Assembly: GCA_016283095.1 (NCBI GenBank)
Contig: JAEEMG010000082.1
Location: 1-64,000 of the forward strand
Length of the DNA stretch: 64,000 nt
Direction: 5' to 3'
Source of the DNA: Paludibacteraceae bacterium
Lineage (GTDB): Bacteria; Bacteroidota; Bacteroidia; Bacteroidales; Paludibacteraceae
Positions 28,068-36,933 of this stretch are shown here, in pieces; the stretch's first letter is position 1, and each line of letters opens with the position of its first letter. The position numbers and the translations under genes are program-made. The notes under the pieces are model-generated. The model was not told the origin of the DNA. It did no database searches and saw only the letters and a list, made by a program, of their open reading frames with translations.

Positions 28068-31000
28068 ATGGAGAATAAATTCGTTCACCTTCATGTCCAT
28101 TCTCATTATTCTATTTTGGATGGAATGAGCAAGGTGCCTGACTTGATTGACAAATGTCTGAGAACAGGTATGAATGCTATGGCTTTGACAGACCATGGCA
28201 ACATGTTTGGTATCAAGGAGTTGACAGACTATGCGATCAAGGTAAACAAGAAAACTAAAGGTGCTATTGGTGAACAACAGGCTATCTTGGATAATCCGGA
28301 ATCTACAGATGAGGCTAAAGCCGCCGCTACGGAGGAGATCGCCAAACTGAAGAATAAGATTTTCAAACCGATTATCGGTTGCGAGTGTTATTGCGCGCGT
28401 AGAAAACACACTGATCACGACAATACATTCCGTATTGATGAGGCTGGCAAAAGTATTATTGCTGACTCCAGCGGTTGGCACTTGATCTTGATTGCCAAAA
28501 ATAAGCATGGTTATCAGAATCTTTGTAAAATTGTATCCAAGGCTTGGGTCGACGGTTATTACAACCGTCCTCGTATCGACAAGGATCTGCTTGTGCAGTA
28601 TCATGAGGATCTGATTGTCTGCTCCGCATGTCTGGGAGGTGAACTTCCAAAGAAGATCATGTCTGATGATCTGGAAGCAGCTGAGGCTACTGCTAAATGG
28701 TTCAAGGATCTGTTTGGCGACGACTACTACATAGAAATCCAACGTCATAAGACGGATAAACCTAATGGCAACACAAGTGTGTATGAGGCTGAGCAGAGAG
28801 TGAATCCGCAACTGGTGGCTATCGCACAGAAACTTGGCATTAAGGTGGTCTGCACCAACGACGTGCATTTCGTGGAGGAGGAACACTCTGAGGCCCATGA
28901 AAGATTGGTATGCTTGTCGACGGGAAAACTGTTGAGCGATCCGCAGCGTATGACATATACTAAGCAGGAGTGGCTGAAAACTCCCGATGAAATGGCTGAA
29001 ATATTCAGTGATATTCCTGAAGCTCTTGAAAACACTCTTGAAGTCGCAGACAAAGTTGAAGTCTACAGTATCGAGTCTGACCCTATCATGCCTAAGTTCC
29101 CAATTCCAGAGGATTTCGGAACGGAGGAGGAGTACCGTCAACGCATCACTGAGAAAGAACTGTTTGATGAATTCACTCAGGATGAGAACCATAATGTTGT
29201 GTTGAGTCAGGAAGACGCGGAGAAGAAAATCAAAAAACTCGGTGGATACGACAAACTTTACCGTATCAAACTCGAAGCCGACTATCTTAACAAACTTGCG
29301 TGGGAGGGTGCTCACATGCGTTACGGAGAAAATCTGACTGAAGAGCAGACCGAACGTATCGTGTTTGAACTTCATATCATGAAGACGATGGGATTCCCAG
29401 GCTACTTCTTGATTGTGATGGACTATATTCGCGCCGCACGTGAAGAGTTGGGTGTCAGTGTGGGACCGGGACGTGGATCCGCCGCTGGTTCGGTGGTGGC
29501 ATACTGCTTGAAGATCACCGACGTCGATCCTCTGAAATATGACCTTCTATTTGAGCGTTTCTTGAATCCGGACCGTATCTCATTGCCCGATATCGACGTC
29601 GACTTCGATGATGATGGACGAGGCAAGGTGCTCGACTGGGTTACAGAGAAATATGGAAAAGAGAAGGTGGCGCATATCATCACATACGGAACAATGGCGA
29701 CGAAGAGTTCCATTGCCGACGTTGCTCGTGTGCAGGATGTGCCGTTGAGTCTGTCCAACCAGATGAAGAAATGGGTGCCCGACGCATTCGACGATAGTCT
29801 TGCCGATCCTAAAACGGGAAAAGTGCCGAAGGTGAACTTGAAAAACTGTTTCAAGTATGTGCCTGAAATGCGTGATGCGGTGGAAGGAAATGATGAGCAG
29901 ATTAAGTCGACTCTTATCTATGCGTCGCAGCTTGAAAACACTATCCGCCAGACAGGTATCCATGCGTGTGGTGTGATCATCGGTGCCGGCGACCTTACCA
30001 ACTGGGCTCCGATCTCAACTGTGGAGGATAAGGAAACCAAAACCAAGGTGATGGTTACTCAGTACGACGGACATGTGATTGAGTCGGTCGGACTGATCAA
30101 GATGGACTTCTTGGGTTTGAAAACTCTTTCGATCATCAAGGAGGCTTTGAAGAATATAAAGAAATCACATGGAATAGATCTTGATATAGACAAGATTCCA
30201 ATCGATGATAAAGAGACTTACGAACTCTATTCGCGTGGCGACACAATCGGAACATTCCAGTTTGAGTCGGCAGGTATGCAAAAGTATTTGCGTGAACTTC
30301 AGCCTACTGTGTTTGAAGACTTGATCGCCATGAACGCATTGTATCGTCCAGGTCCGCTTCAGTATATTCCTAAGTTTATCAACCGTAAGTTAGGAAAAGA
30401 GAAGATCGAATATGATATCCCTTGTATGGAAAAGTACTTGAAGGATACTTACGGAGTCACGGTGTACCAGGAGCAGGTGATGCTTCTTTCCCGTCAGCTT
30501 GCCAACTTCACTCGTGGAGAGAGTGATGCCTTGCGTAAGGCTATGGGTAAGAAACTGATTGAGAAGATGAACGAGCTAAAGGCAAAGTTCATGAAGCAGG
30601 GAGTGGAGAACGGACACGATGCAAAAACGTTGGATAAAATCTGGGGTGACTGGGAGGAGTTCGCAAAATATGCCTTCAACAAATCCCACGCCACTTGCTA
30701 TTCTTGGGTGGCATACCAGACTGCATATCTTAAAGCTCATTATCCAGCCGACTATATGGCTGCCAACCTTACCCGTTCAATGGATAAGATTGAGGATGTG
30801 CGTAAGTTTATGGACGAGTGCAAGCGTATGGGAATCGAAGTGTTGAGCCCCGACGTGAATGAATCCGACAGTTTCTTCAGCACCAACGCCAACGGCAATA
30901 TCCGATTCGGTCTGCAGGGAATAAAAGGAATGTCTCGTGCAGTGGTGGAAGAGTTGATTGCAGAACGAGAGAAAAATGGCAAATACACAGATATATATGA

Positions 31001-32069
31001 TTTTGTGAGCCGTGTCAACTGTGGTGCTAAAGATTTGGAGTGCCTTGCTATGTCGGGAGCGTTCGACTCATTGAAAGGAATCGAGCGTGAACATTTCTTC
31101 TCTTTCAACAACAAGGAGATACAGTTCAGTGTGGTGCTTGCAGACTTTGGAAAGAAGGTGAAACTCGCCAACAATTCGTCTCGCAACTCACTGTTTGATG
31201 ACATGGAAGTGTCGCAGTCTATCGCATTGCCACCATTGCCAAAATTTGAGAAGTGGACAGCGTTGGAACGTCTGCAGAAAGAGAAAGACTTGGTGGGAAT
31301 CTATTTGTCGGCCCATCCTCTCGACGACTATTATATCCTGTTGAAGTATATCTGCAACACCCGCGTCACCGAGCTTGAAGATATTGAGAAGATACAGGGA
31401 CGCAATAAGATTGTGGCTGGAGGAATCATCACCGCCATCACGCATAAGACGTCGCAGAAAGGAACTCCAGGCGTCATCCTTAAGATAGAGGATTACTCAG
31501 GAGCGAAGGAGATAGCGTTGTGGGGTAGAGACGTGGGTATGGTCAACTATCTGCAGGTCAACAACTGTGTTGTCTTCTCTGCAACTATCGGACAAGACCG
31601 TTTCCGTCCAGATCAGGTACGTATCACATACAATGATTTCAAACTGATGAGTGAGGCGAAAGAGGTGTTGAAGATGCATTTGAGTCTTGTGTTGGAGGAA
31701 AAAGCGTTGACTGAGGATTTTATCAAGGGAGTAAGTCAATTCTTGTTGCCAGATGATAATGGATCAACGTTCAATATCGATTTGATACAAACCAATGAAG
31801 GCATACATACACGTCTTGATTTCAAGACAATGCATAGGATTCTCATCTCACGACAGTTGATGGATTTCTTGGAGGAATACAGGAAGAAAGCGGCTACGTC
31901 AGTCTCTACTTCTGTAGAGATAAGTGAGGCAGCGGATGATGACGCTCCGGCTCCGGAAGTGATTGTTGATGGCGACGGTGAGATTGTGGAAGAAGAGGAA
32001 AATGATGCCCCAATCCATTCAGGACTTGATTTCAAACTGATTGGAGATCCATTTGCCAAGGCAGGATAA
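28068..32069 (+). CDS. dnaE: DNA polymerase III alpha subunit
   Basis: This is the replicative polymerase, 1333 residues. The PHP domain is at the start (FVHLHVHSHYSILDGMSKVPDLIDKC… ALTDHGNMFGIKELTDYA), followed by the catalytic palm with GPGRGSAAGSVVAYCLKITDVDPLKYDLLFERFLNPDRISLPDIDVDFDDDGR, the thumb/fingers (YQEQVMLLSRQLANFTRGESDALRKAMGKK, YAFNKSHATCYSWVAYQTAYLKAHYPADYMAA) and a C-terminal OB fold (IVAGGIITAITHKTSQKGTPGVILKIEDYSG). A charged insertion at about residues 70-95 lies within the PHP domain. The acidic C-terminus ends in DFKLIGDPFAKAG. A REP with T-run follows the gene. The 458-aa antisense ORF on this gene is a shadow. Confidence 0.97.
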   Translation: MENKFVHLHVHSHYSILDGMSKVPDLIDKCLRTGMNAMALTDHGNMFGIKELTDYAIKVNKKTKGAIGEQQAILDNPESTDEAKAAATEEIAKLKNKIFKPIIGCECYCARRKHTDHDNTFRIDEAGKSIIADSSGWHLILIAKNKHGYQNLCKIVSKAWVDGYYNRPRIDKDLLVQYHEDLIVCSACLGGELPKKIMSDDLEAAEATAKWFKDLFGDDYYIEIQRHKTDKPNGNTSVYEAEQRVNPQLVAIAQKLGIKVVCTNDVHFVEEEHSEAHERLVCLSTGKLLSDPQRMTYTKQEWLKTPDEMAEIFSDIPEALENTLEVADKVEVYSIESDPIMPKFPIPEDFGTEEEYRQRITEKELFDEFTQDENHNVVLSQEDAEKKIKKLGGYDKLYRIKLEADYLNKLAWEGAHMRYGENLTEEQTERIVFELHIMKTMGFPGYFLIVMDYIRAAREELGVSVGPGRGSAAGSVVAYCLKITDVDPLKYDLLFERFLNPDRISLPDIDVDFDDDGRGKVLDWVTEKYGKEKVAHIITYGTMATKSSIADVARVQDVPLSLSNQMKKWVPDAFDDSLADPKTGKVPKVNLKNCFKYVPEMRDAVEGNDEQIKSTLIYASQLENTIRQTGIHACGVIIGAGDLTNWAPISTVEDKETKTKVMVTQYDGHVIESVGLIKMDFLGLKTLSIIKEALKNIKKSHGIDLDIDKIPIDDKETYELYSRGDTIGTFQFESAGMQKYLRELQPTVFEDLIAMNALYRPGPLQYIPKFINRKLGKEKIEYDIPCMEKYLKDTYGVTVYQEQVMLLSRQLANFTRGESDALRKAMGKKLIEKMNELKAKFMKQGVENGHDAKTLDKIWGDWEEFAKYAFNKSHATCYSWVAYQTAYLKAHYPADYMAANLTRSMDKIEDVRKFMDECKRMGIEVLSPDVNESDSFFSTNANGNIRFGLQGIKGMSRAVVEELIAEREKNGKYTDIYDFVSRVNCGAKDLECLAMSGAFDSLKGIEREHFFSFNNKEIQFSVVLADFGKKVKLANNSSRNSLFDDMEVSQSIALPPLPKFEKWTALERLQKEKDLVGIYLSAHPLDDYYILLKYICNTRVTELEDIEKIQGRNKIVAGGIITAITHKTSQKGTPGVILKIEDYSGAKEIALWGRDVGMVNYLQVNNCVVFSATIGQDRFRPDQVRITYNDFKLMSEAKEVLKMHLSLVLEEKALTEDFIKGVSQFLLPDDNGSTFNIDLIQTNEGIHTRLDFKTMHRILISRQLMDFLEEYRKKAATSVSTSVEISEAADDDAPAPEVIVDGDGEIVEEEENDAPIHSGLDFKLIGDPFAKAG

Positions 32070-32096
32070 TGTATAAATTGAAGATAAAACGAAAAT

Positions 32097-32121
32097 GTAG
32101 AGACGTACGGATGTGCGTCTC
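32097..32121 (+). repeat. GTAG-type REP element after dnaE, possible terminator
   Basis: GTAGAGACGTACGGATGTGCGTCTC followed directly by TTTTTT, 27 nt after the dnaE stop. Two arm positions differ from consensus. The hairpin plus T-run could end dnaE transcription. Confidence 0.85.
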
Positions 32122-32134
32122 TTTTTTGTGATAG

Positions 32135-32169
32135 AAAAAAAATCGCTTGCAGTATTATGCTGCAAGCGA
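32135..32169 (-). terminator. Terminator of the first C25 peptidase gene
   Basis: TCGCTTGCAGTA-tta-TGCTGCAAGCGA with a run of eight A on the plus strand, i.e. T on the minus strand after the hairpin. It is the counterpart of the terminator at 36871-36904. Confidence 0.85.
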
Positions 32170-32202
32170 CTTCTTTTAGAGAGTTTATATCAAAGCTGTT
32201 TG

Positions 32203-34845
32203 TTATTTCAACACAACTTTCTTAACATAGAAATCATTCTCCGTTACAACATTTAGCAAGTACATGCCTTGTGCATTCGACGATAGATCAATCTCAACAT
32301 CATTCGATCCACCAATCTCATCCATGATAACCTTTCCTGTCAAATCAGTCACAATCACCTTGTTGATTGTGTTGTTAGAACGGATATAAAGCAATCCGTC
32401 AGTTGGGTTAGGATAGATCTCAATGCCGTTGGCATCAGAAACTGCGTCGTCAAGATCTGTGATTTCTGGATCGATTTCGAATTCCTCGTCGTCATATTCA
32501 AGATCAATGTCAGCAGAACGCAATGAACGCGGACCATTACCTGAATAGCTACATGATCTAGCCTGCTTCTTGCCCAAGAACTTAGCACCGCTTTTTACGA
32601 TGAAACCAGTCTTTAGTTTCAAAGAAGAAGTAGCAAGCAAAGTGGTCTTTCCACTTCTCACGTAAACATTGCCTTGAGTCAAATCAGAAGTCACGTTCTT
32701 ACCAGCAGTAATGTTTACACCGTGGATAGATCTGTCTTCTGTGAAGCTCATGTTCTGTAGGTACAAATCTCTTACAACTCCAACGTAAGGGATATAGTTG
32801 CGCTTTGTGATAGTTACATAGCAAGGAGCGTTTCCTACATTGAAAATATCTTCAGAGCCAGATACTGTGCGTGTAGTCAATATAGTCATGTCACTGATTC
32901 TGCAGATAGTGACCTTACATCCGCTCACACCACCGGTCTTTACTCTGATGTTCGAACCTTCTTTTGTGATTGTTGGATTGAAGCAAGTAGGAACGTCTGT
33001 CCAGATCTCCATGCTTGGGTCGCCAAAATAGTGAGTCACTTTGTGCATATGTTCGTCGTATGTAGAGCTAGATCCCATTGTTAACAAACCACGCGTTAAA
33101 GCATCTCCTACAGAACTGATTTTATCGTTGTAAATCGAAGAGAAAACTCCTTTTGCAAGAGACTCAGTAGTAGGACTCCAACCTACAGCCGAATTACCTG
33201 ATACACCAACTGCACCCGCATTGCTCATGCGAAGTAGATATTCAGAAAAACAAGGGTTTGTATTTGCATGTTCAGCAAATGTTCCTGTTAGACATGTGAA
33301 GTTGAAGAAAACAGGATATTTATTGGCGTTCCTTAGGTTTTGAGCTTGATCTTTTTCGAAACCAACGCTACCCAATCCATAGAAGCTACCATGTCCGCGA
33401 TAATAGACAATAGAACGTCCATTGTTAACAGAGTTAATCAAATTCGAAATATCCCTGTTCCAATTAGAAGAACAATTCAACAACTCCGATGGAAGAGATG
33501 TTCCATTGTTCATTTCTGCAGGACAAACTCCATCCGCATAATCCTTTGTATAGAATCTGTCGACAGTATAACTTCTAGATTCCAAATCTTTCTTTATGTA
33601 TTCCGCTGTCTCAACAAACCATCTGTCCTCCTTGCCATCATAAGTGTTGGTGCTTTTGTCCTTCTCGTCTTGAAAATATGCAAGAGACAATATCTTGTTA
33701 TAAAAAGAAGCGTCTGTTGTCGGATTCTTTTCGTAGTTGATGATTTTGTTGACAACTGAATTAGCTTCAGAGAGTGAACTTACAGAAATTCTTCCCTTGG
33801 CTACATCCTCGATGTAATCTCTATCATCCGCACAAGCGTATACATTGTCAGAATAGAATCTTACAACTTTATAAGAATCGGTTCTGTCGTGTCTTACTGT
33901 CATATATGTGGCAGGTACATCCTGATGATCTCCAATGATAAGCAAGTAATCAGGGATATGAGATGCGTAAATATTGCGTAATATCGATTTGATTCTTGTC
34001 GTATCACTTTCCTCCCATGTGTCGACTATTGTTGTACAACGATATCCACACATGGTTTTCCAATCACTCATCTTCTTTGCAGCTTCTGTGTAAGTTGGTG
34101 TCGTGACTATGACATAATCATAAGCAGATGTTGTCGCTCTTAAATTAGAATCTGATTCTCCAAACACATCCAAAGTTTTAGGGTTAGATACGACTTCACG
34201 TAATGGAGCTAAAGAATTTAAGGATGATTTTAATGATTTGCTGACATCTGCAGATTTATAAGACAAACGGTATGTGATGGATGAATAGCATCTGACTTTG
34301 TTTGTCACAGGATTTACTCTTACAGGATATACCGCAACTGATGCAAAAGGAACATTCTTAAACGAATTTATATTTTCAATTTTTGCGATCGCTGATGGGT
34401 ATAGACTGTTCACAGAATATTGTTTTGACTCGCTAAGTTTGGGCATTTCACTGGCTCCTGTGAAATTACCCAAAGATGGCAACACTGTGTTAGAAACACT
34501 ATATTCCTTGTAGTTCGACTTTACAATAGAAACAGACACATTCTTATCTGAAGAAATTGCCAACAAATCCTTGTAGTAAGGCAATGCAGGCTCTCCCTTG
34601 ATATCAAGAACTCGTGCGTCTGGCATATCAATCCTTGCGTAAGTCTTTCCATTCTCAACCTGATTGTACATGTATGCACCAGTGAAGTTGTAGGTGACGT
34701 CGATGTACGAATCTCCTTCAGTGACTGATTTAGTCACCTTGAATTTTCCGGAATTCACATAACCGTTGGAAAACGATAGAAGTTTGTCCTGTGCAAACGT
34801 CGTTCCAACGAGAAATATGAAAACACCTAATAATAATCTTTTCAT
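32203..34845 (-). CDS. Gingipain-type C25 cysteine peptidase with T9SS sorting domain (copy A)
   Basis: An 880-residue secreted protein: signal peptide (MKRLLLGVFIFLVGTTFA), an N-terminal propeptide-like region (residues 20-225), the peptidase C25 domain (about 240-620, YDYVIVTTPTYTEAAKKMSDWKTMCGYRCTTI… YLLIIGDHQDVPA), an Ig-like domain, and a type A sorting domain (GIEIYPNPTDGLLYIRSNN… YVKKVVLK). The catalytic His and Cys are readable as His485 (YYRGHGSF) and Cys518 (FNFTCLTG). The spacing of 33 residues equals that of gingipain R (His211/Cys244). It lies 10 nt after its partner surface protein and is paralogous to 36934-39531. Confidence 0.9.
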   Translation of the reverse strand: MKRLLLGVFIFLVGTTFAQDKLLSFSNGYVNSGKFKVTKSVTEGDSYIDVTYNFTGAYMYNQVENGKTYARIDMPDARVLDIKGEPALPYYKDLLAISSDKNVSVSIVKSNYKEYSVSNTVLPSLGNFTGASEMPKLSESKQYSVNSLYPSAIAKIENINSFKNVPFASVAVYPVRVNPVTNKVRCYSSITYRLSYKSADVSKSLKSSLNSLAPLREVVSNPKTLDVFGESDSNLRATTSAYDYVIVTTPTYTEAAKKMSDWKTMCGYRCTTIVDTWEESDTTRIKSILRNIYASHIPDYLLIIGDHQDVPATYMTVRHDRTDSYKVVRFYSDNVYACADDRDYIEDVAKGRISVSSLSEANSVVNKIINYEKNPTTDASFYNKILSLAYFQDEKDKSTNTYDGKEDRWFVETAEYIKKDLESRSYTVDRFYTKDYADGVCPAEMNNGTSLPSELLNCSSNWNRDISNLINSVNNGRSIVYYRGHGSFYGLGSVGFEKDQAQNLRNANKYPVFFNFTCLTGTFAEHANTNPCFSEYLLRMSNAGAVGVSGNSAVGWSPTTESLAKGVFSSIYNDKISSVGDALTRGLLTMGSSSTYDEHMHKVTHYFGDPSMEIWTDVPTCFNPTITKEGSNIRVKTGGVSGCKVTICRISDMTILTTRTVSGSEDIFNVGNAPCYVTITKRNYIPYVGVVRDLYLQNMSFTEDRSIHGVNITAGKNVTSDLTQGNVYVRSGKTTLLATSSLKLKTGFIVKSGAKFLGKKQARSCSYSGNGPRSLRSADIDLEYDDEEFEIDPEITDLDDAVSDANGIEIYPNPTDGLLYIRSNNTINKVIVTDLTGKVIMDEIGGSNDVEIDLSSNAQGMYLLNVVTENDFYVKKVVLK

Positions 34846-34855
34846 ATTTCTTTAG

Positions 34856-36226
34856 TTATTTCTCCAATTCCTGAAATTTAGCCTTCAAAGCCTCATTCTC
34901 TTTTTTCAACTCAATCATGTGAAGAGTCAACTCCTCAACCTTCTCCAAAAGTAGGTTGCTTATCTTTGATACGCTTACACCGTTAGCGTCCATCTCTGCA
35001 GCTGATGGCATGCCTGGAAGGTGCTTGTGCTCGTTGACGTAGCTCTCAATCTCAGAAAGAGACTTCAAATTGTAGTTCTCATCAAATACGTAGTCGGCAG
35101 CTCCGTGCATATCCATCTGGATGTCCTTTGCGTTCAATGAGTTAACATTGATTGAATTTGAGTTCAAATCAGCAACCTCGATCTCACCAGAACATAAGAT
35201 CTTGCCATCAACGTGTAGCTTAGCAGCTGGATCCTCTACTCCGATACCAACGTTTCCGTTTTGGAAAATGTAATTTTTTGCATCGAAATACAAATCCTTT
35301 GGACATGCTGGCTTGTAACCACAGAATTCACTTGCTTTGATAGTAGCCTTTTCTGTTCCTCCAATAGAGATTGATCCTGGATAACCTGGGTGGTCAGTCA
35401 AAGAAGCTACAATACCACCTTTTACAATTGCTCCTCCATTCAATATTGCACGTCCAGTAGCTTCAATGTCACCTTTCGCATATGTTATGCCATTAAGTGT
35501 TGTATTGCCTGTAACATTCAAAGTGTTTTTCAATGTTGCTGCACCAGTTAATGTTGTAGCACCAGTAACATTCAATGAACTCTTCAATGTTGCAGCACCT
35601 GTCGATGTCAATGAACTAGCTGTTAGAGATGCAAGAGTTGTTGCACCAGTTACCTTCAATGCACCAGCCAAAGTAGATGCACCAACTACTGTAATTCCAC
35701 TGTTGAATGTCGCAGTTCCGCTTGTTACCATTGTACTGTTCATAGAAACAGGACCATCAAACTTAGCCAAACCAGAAGATACGATCAATCCACTCTTTGT
35801 TGTCACACCGCTGTTGAATGTTGCTGAATTTGAAAATGTAGAAGTTCCTGTAACTGCAAGGTTGCCAGCAATTGTTACATTACCTCTTAGATTACTAGCT
35901 CCTGCAACGTAAAGACCATTAGCAGGAGCTGTAGATGCTCCACCTACAGTCAAACCACCGTTTGATCCTTGTAGCAATCTTGTGTTGCCTTTGTAATCGT
36001 AGATTCTTAGACCGTTCTTCGCAGAGTCTGCCTTGATTGTTAGTCTGTTGCCTTGGTAGCTATTTGATGCTGCTACTCCGATTGCAACGTTGCCTTTGAT
36101 ACCTGTCTGTGGATTGACATACAAACCGTAAGTAGAATTAGAAACCCATGACTGTGCGTTCACACCTGCACATGTCAACACTAGGGATGCTGCTGCACCC
36201 GCTTTCAATAACTTTGAAAATAACAT
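34856..36226 (-). CDS. Repeat-rich surface/fibre-like protein with HLPGMPS C-terminal domain (copy A)
   Basis: A 456-residue exported protein. After a signal peptide (MLFSKLLKAGAAASLVLTCAGVNA) comes a module seen in many Bacteroidota fibre-like proteins (YGLYVNPQTGIKGNVAIGVAAS… LTIKADSAKNGLRIYDYKGNTRLLQGSNGGLTVGG), then about 180 residues of short Thr/Ala/Gly/Ser/Asn repeats of the type VTGATTLxxAxTLKSSLN, as expected for a beta-solenoid or fibre shaft. The C-terminus has DYVFDENYNLKSLSEIESYVNEHKHLPGMPSAAEMDANGVSVSKISNLLLEKVEEL, ending in a coiled coil. It is first in a two-gene operon with a C25 peptidase. Function unknown; adhesin, fibre or peptidase substrate are possible. Confidence 0.75.
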   Translation of the reverse strand: MLFSKLLKAGAAASLVLTCAGVNAQSWVSNSTYGLYVNPQTGIKGNVAIGVAASNSYQGNRLTIKADSAKNGLRIYDYKGNTRLLQGSNGGLTVGGASTAPANGLYVAGASNLRGNVTIAGNLAVTGTSTFSNSATFNSGVTTKSGLIVSSGLAKFDGPVSMNSTMVTSGTATFNSGITVVGASTLAGALKVTGATTLASLTASSLTSTGAATLKSSLNVTGATTLTGAATLKNTLNVTGNTTLNGITYAKGDIEATGRAILNGGAIVKGGIVASLTDHPGYPGSISIGGTEKATIKASEFCGYKPACPKDLYFDAKNYIFQNGNVGIGVEDPAAKLHVDGKILCSGEIEVADLNSNSINVNSLNAKDIQMDMHGAADYVFDENYNLKSLSEIESYVNEHKHLPGMPSAAEMDANGVSVSKISNLLLEKVEELTLHMIELKKENEALKAKFQELEK

Positions 36227-36243
36227 AGATAATAAGTTTTCAT
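36205..36243 (-). other. Possible upstream ORF overlapping the copy A surface-protein start
   Basis: ATG at 36243 opens a 12-codon frame, MKTYYLCYFQSY then TGA, overlapping the real start (36226) out of frame. Copy B has the same arrangement (MKNFYLCYFQNY, 40794-40756). No evidence of translation beyond conservation of position and length, part of which is forced by the overlap. Confidence 0.3.
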
Positions 36244-36306
36244 GGAGAGTTCAAAAATAACATAAAAACACACGCAGGAAGAAAGAACTCTCCCTAGTTC
36301 TTCCTG
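36244..36306 (-). promoter_or_regulatory. Candidate pseudoknot/switch structure in the leader (copy A)
   Basis: In the minus-strand RNA four arms occur in the order CAGGAAGAA, GGAGAGTTC, TTCTTCCTG, GAACTCTCC. Arm 1 pairs with 3 and arm 2 with 4, each 9 bp, giving either an H-type pseudoknot or two exclusive hairpins 17 nt before the start codon. All arms are kept in copy B except the last base of one. Confidence 0.55.
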
Positions 36307-36499
36307 ATATGCTCGCAAACACATGGTAATTATTAGAGAAAACATTCATTCATTTGGACTACTCTAAATACTCTCTACTCTAAATGAATGTTTTTTAATT
36401 AAATAACATCATACTAATTAAATAACATCTACGTCTATAGACTCGCATTCGTCATTAATCTCGCATTTATTATCTAATATCCATCTTGATTTGCATATA

Positions 36500-36530
36500 C
36501 AAAATTAAATGCAATATTTAGTAAATCAAA
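36500..36530 (-). promoter_or_regulatory. Promoter of the copy A surface protein-C25 operon
   Basis: On the minus strand TTTG (36530-36527), 19 nt, TAATTTTG (36507-36500). The predicted start near 36493 gives a leader of about 265 nt. Confidence 0.85.
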
Positions 36531-36870
36531 AGGTTTTTAGTTTTTCTTTGTGAGAAAATTATAATATGCATGAATGTTAAATATTTACGAAAAAGTTGTA
36601 TTAATATAACGTGAGTTTGACGAATTGCAATCTGTGAATTCGAAATGACGATTTTCACTTTCTGATTGAATTTTCACCTCTTTTTCTCATAAAAAAGACG
36701 TAGCCTTTCTCTGTAAACTTTATGTCTCTGTGGTTTTTATTAAATTGTACTCGCCTACGGCTCGCACTTGGGGCGGGGTTAGGGCGTTCCGCCCTTAACA
36801 ATCCTCATTTTTGACACTCCAACTATCGCTTTCCCTCTTACTATAATATTTTTAATTTCGAATTGACGTT
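36531..36870. other. Intergenic stretch without a gene; contains a GC-rich hairpin
   Basis: AT-rich spacer with no supportable ORF. The only structured part is GTTAGGGCG-ttc-CGCCCTTAAC (36778-36799) within a locally GC-rich stretch (TCGCCTACGGCTCGCACTTGGGGCGGGG), which resembles a dispersed palindromic repeat but has no second copy in this window. Confidence 0.5.
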
Positions 36871-36904
36871 AAAAAAATCGCTTGCGGCATTATGCCACAA
36901 GCGA
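36871..36904 (-). terminator. Terminator of the second C25 peptidase gene
   Basis: TCGCTTGCGGCA-tta-TGCCACAAGCGA next to seven A on the plus strand. On the minus-strand RNA the one mismatch becomes a G-U pair, which supports use on that strand. Confidence 0.88.
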
Positions 36905-36933
36905 CCTTTTAAGTTGATGTCAAAAAGAATTGT

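Larger units (their letters stand above)
36227..36530 (-). repeat. Duplicated promoter and leader region (copy A)
   Basis: This ~300-bp stretch is nearly identical to 40778-41082 upstream of the paralogous gene. It holds the promoter, a ~265-nt untranslated leader and several conserved inverted repeats, including AACATTCATT (36341) with AATGAATGTT (36383). Confidence 0.9.

Noticed and set aside
27999-29375. 458-residue ORF antisense to dnaE
   Set aside because: It lies fully opposite a well-conserved dnaE reading frame, starts from no promoter, and its sequence (His/Phe/Leu/Ser rich) is what reverse translation of dnaE gives.
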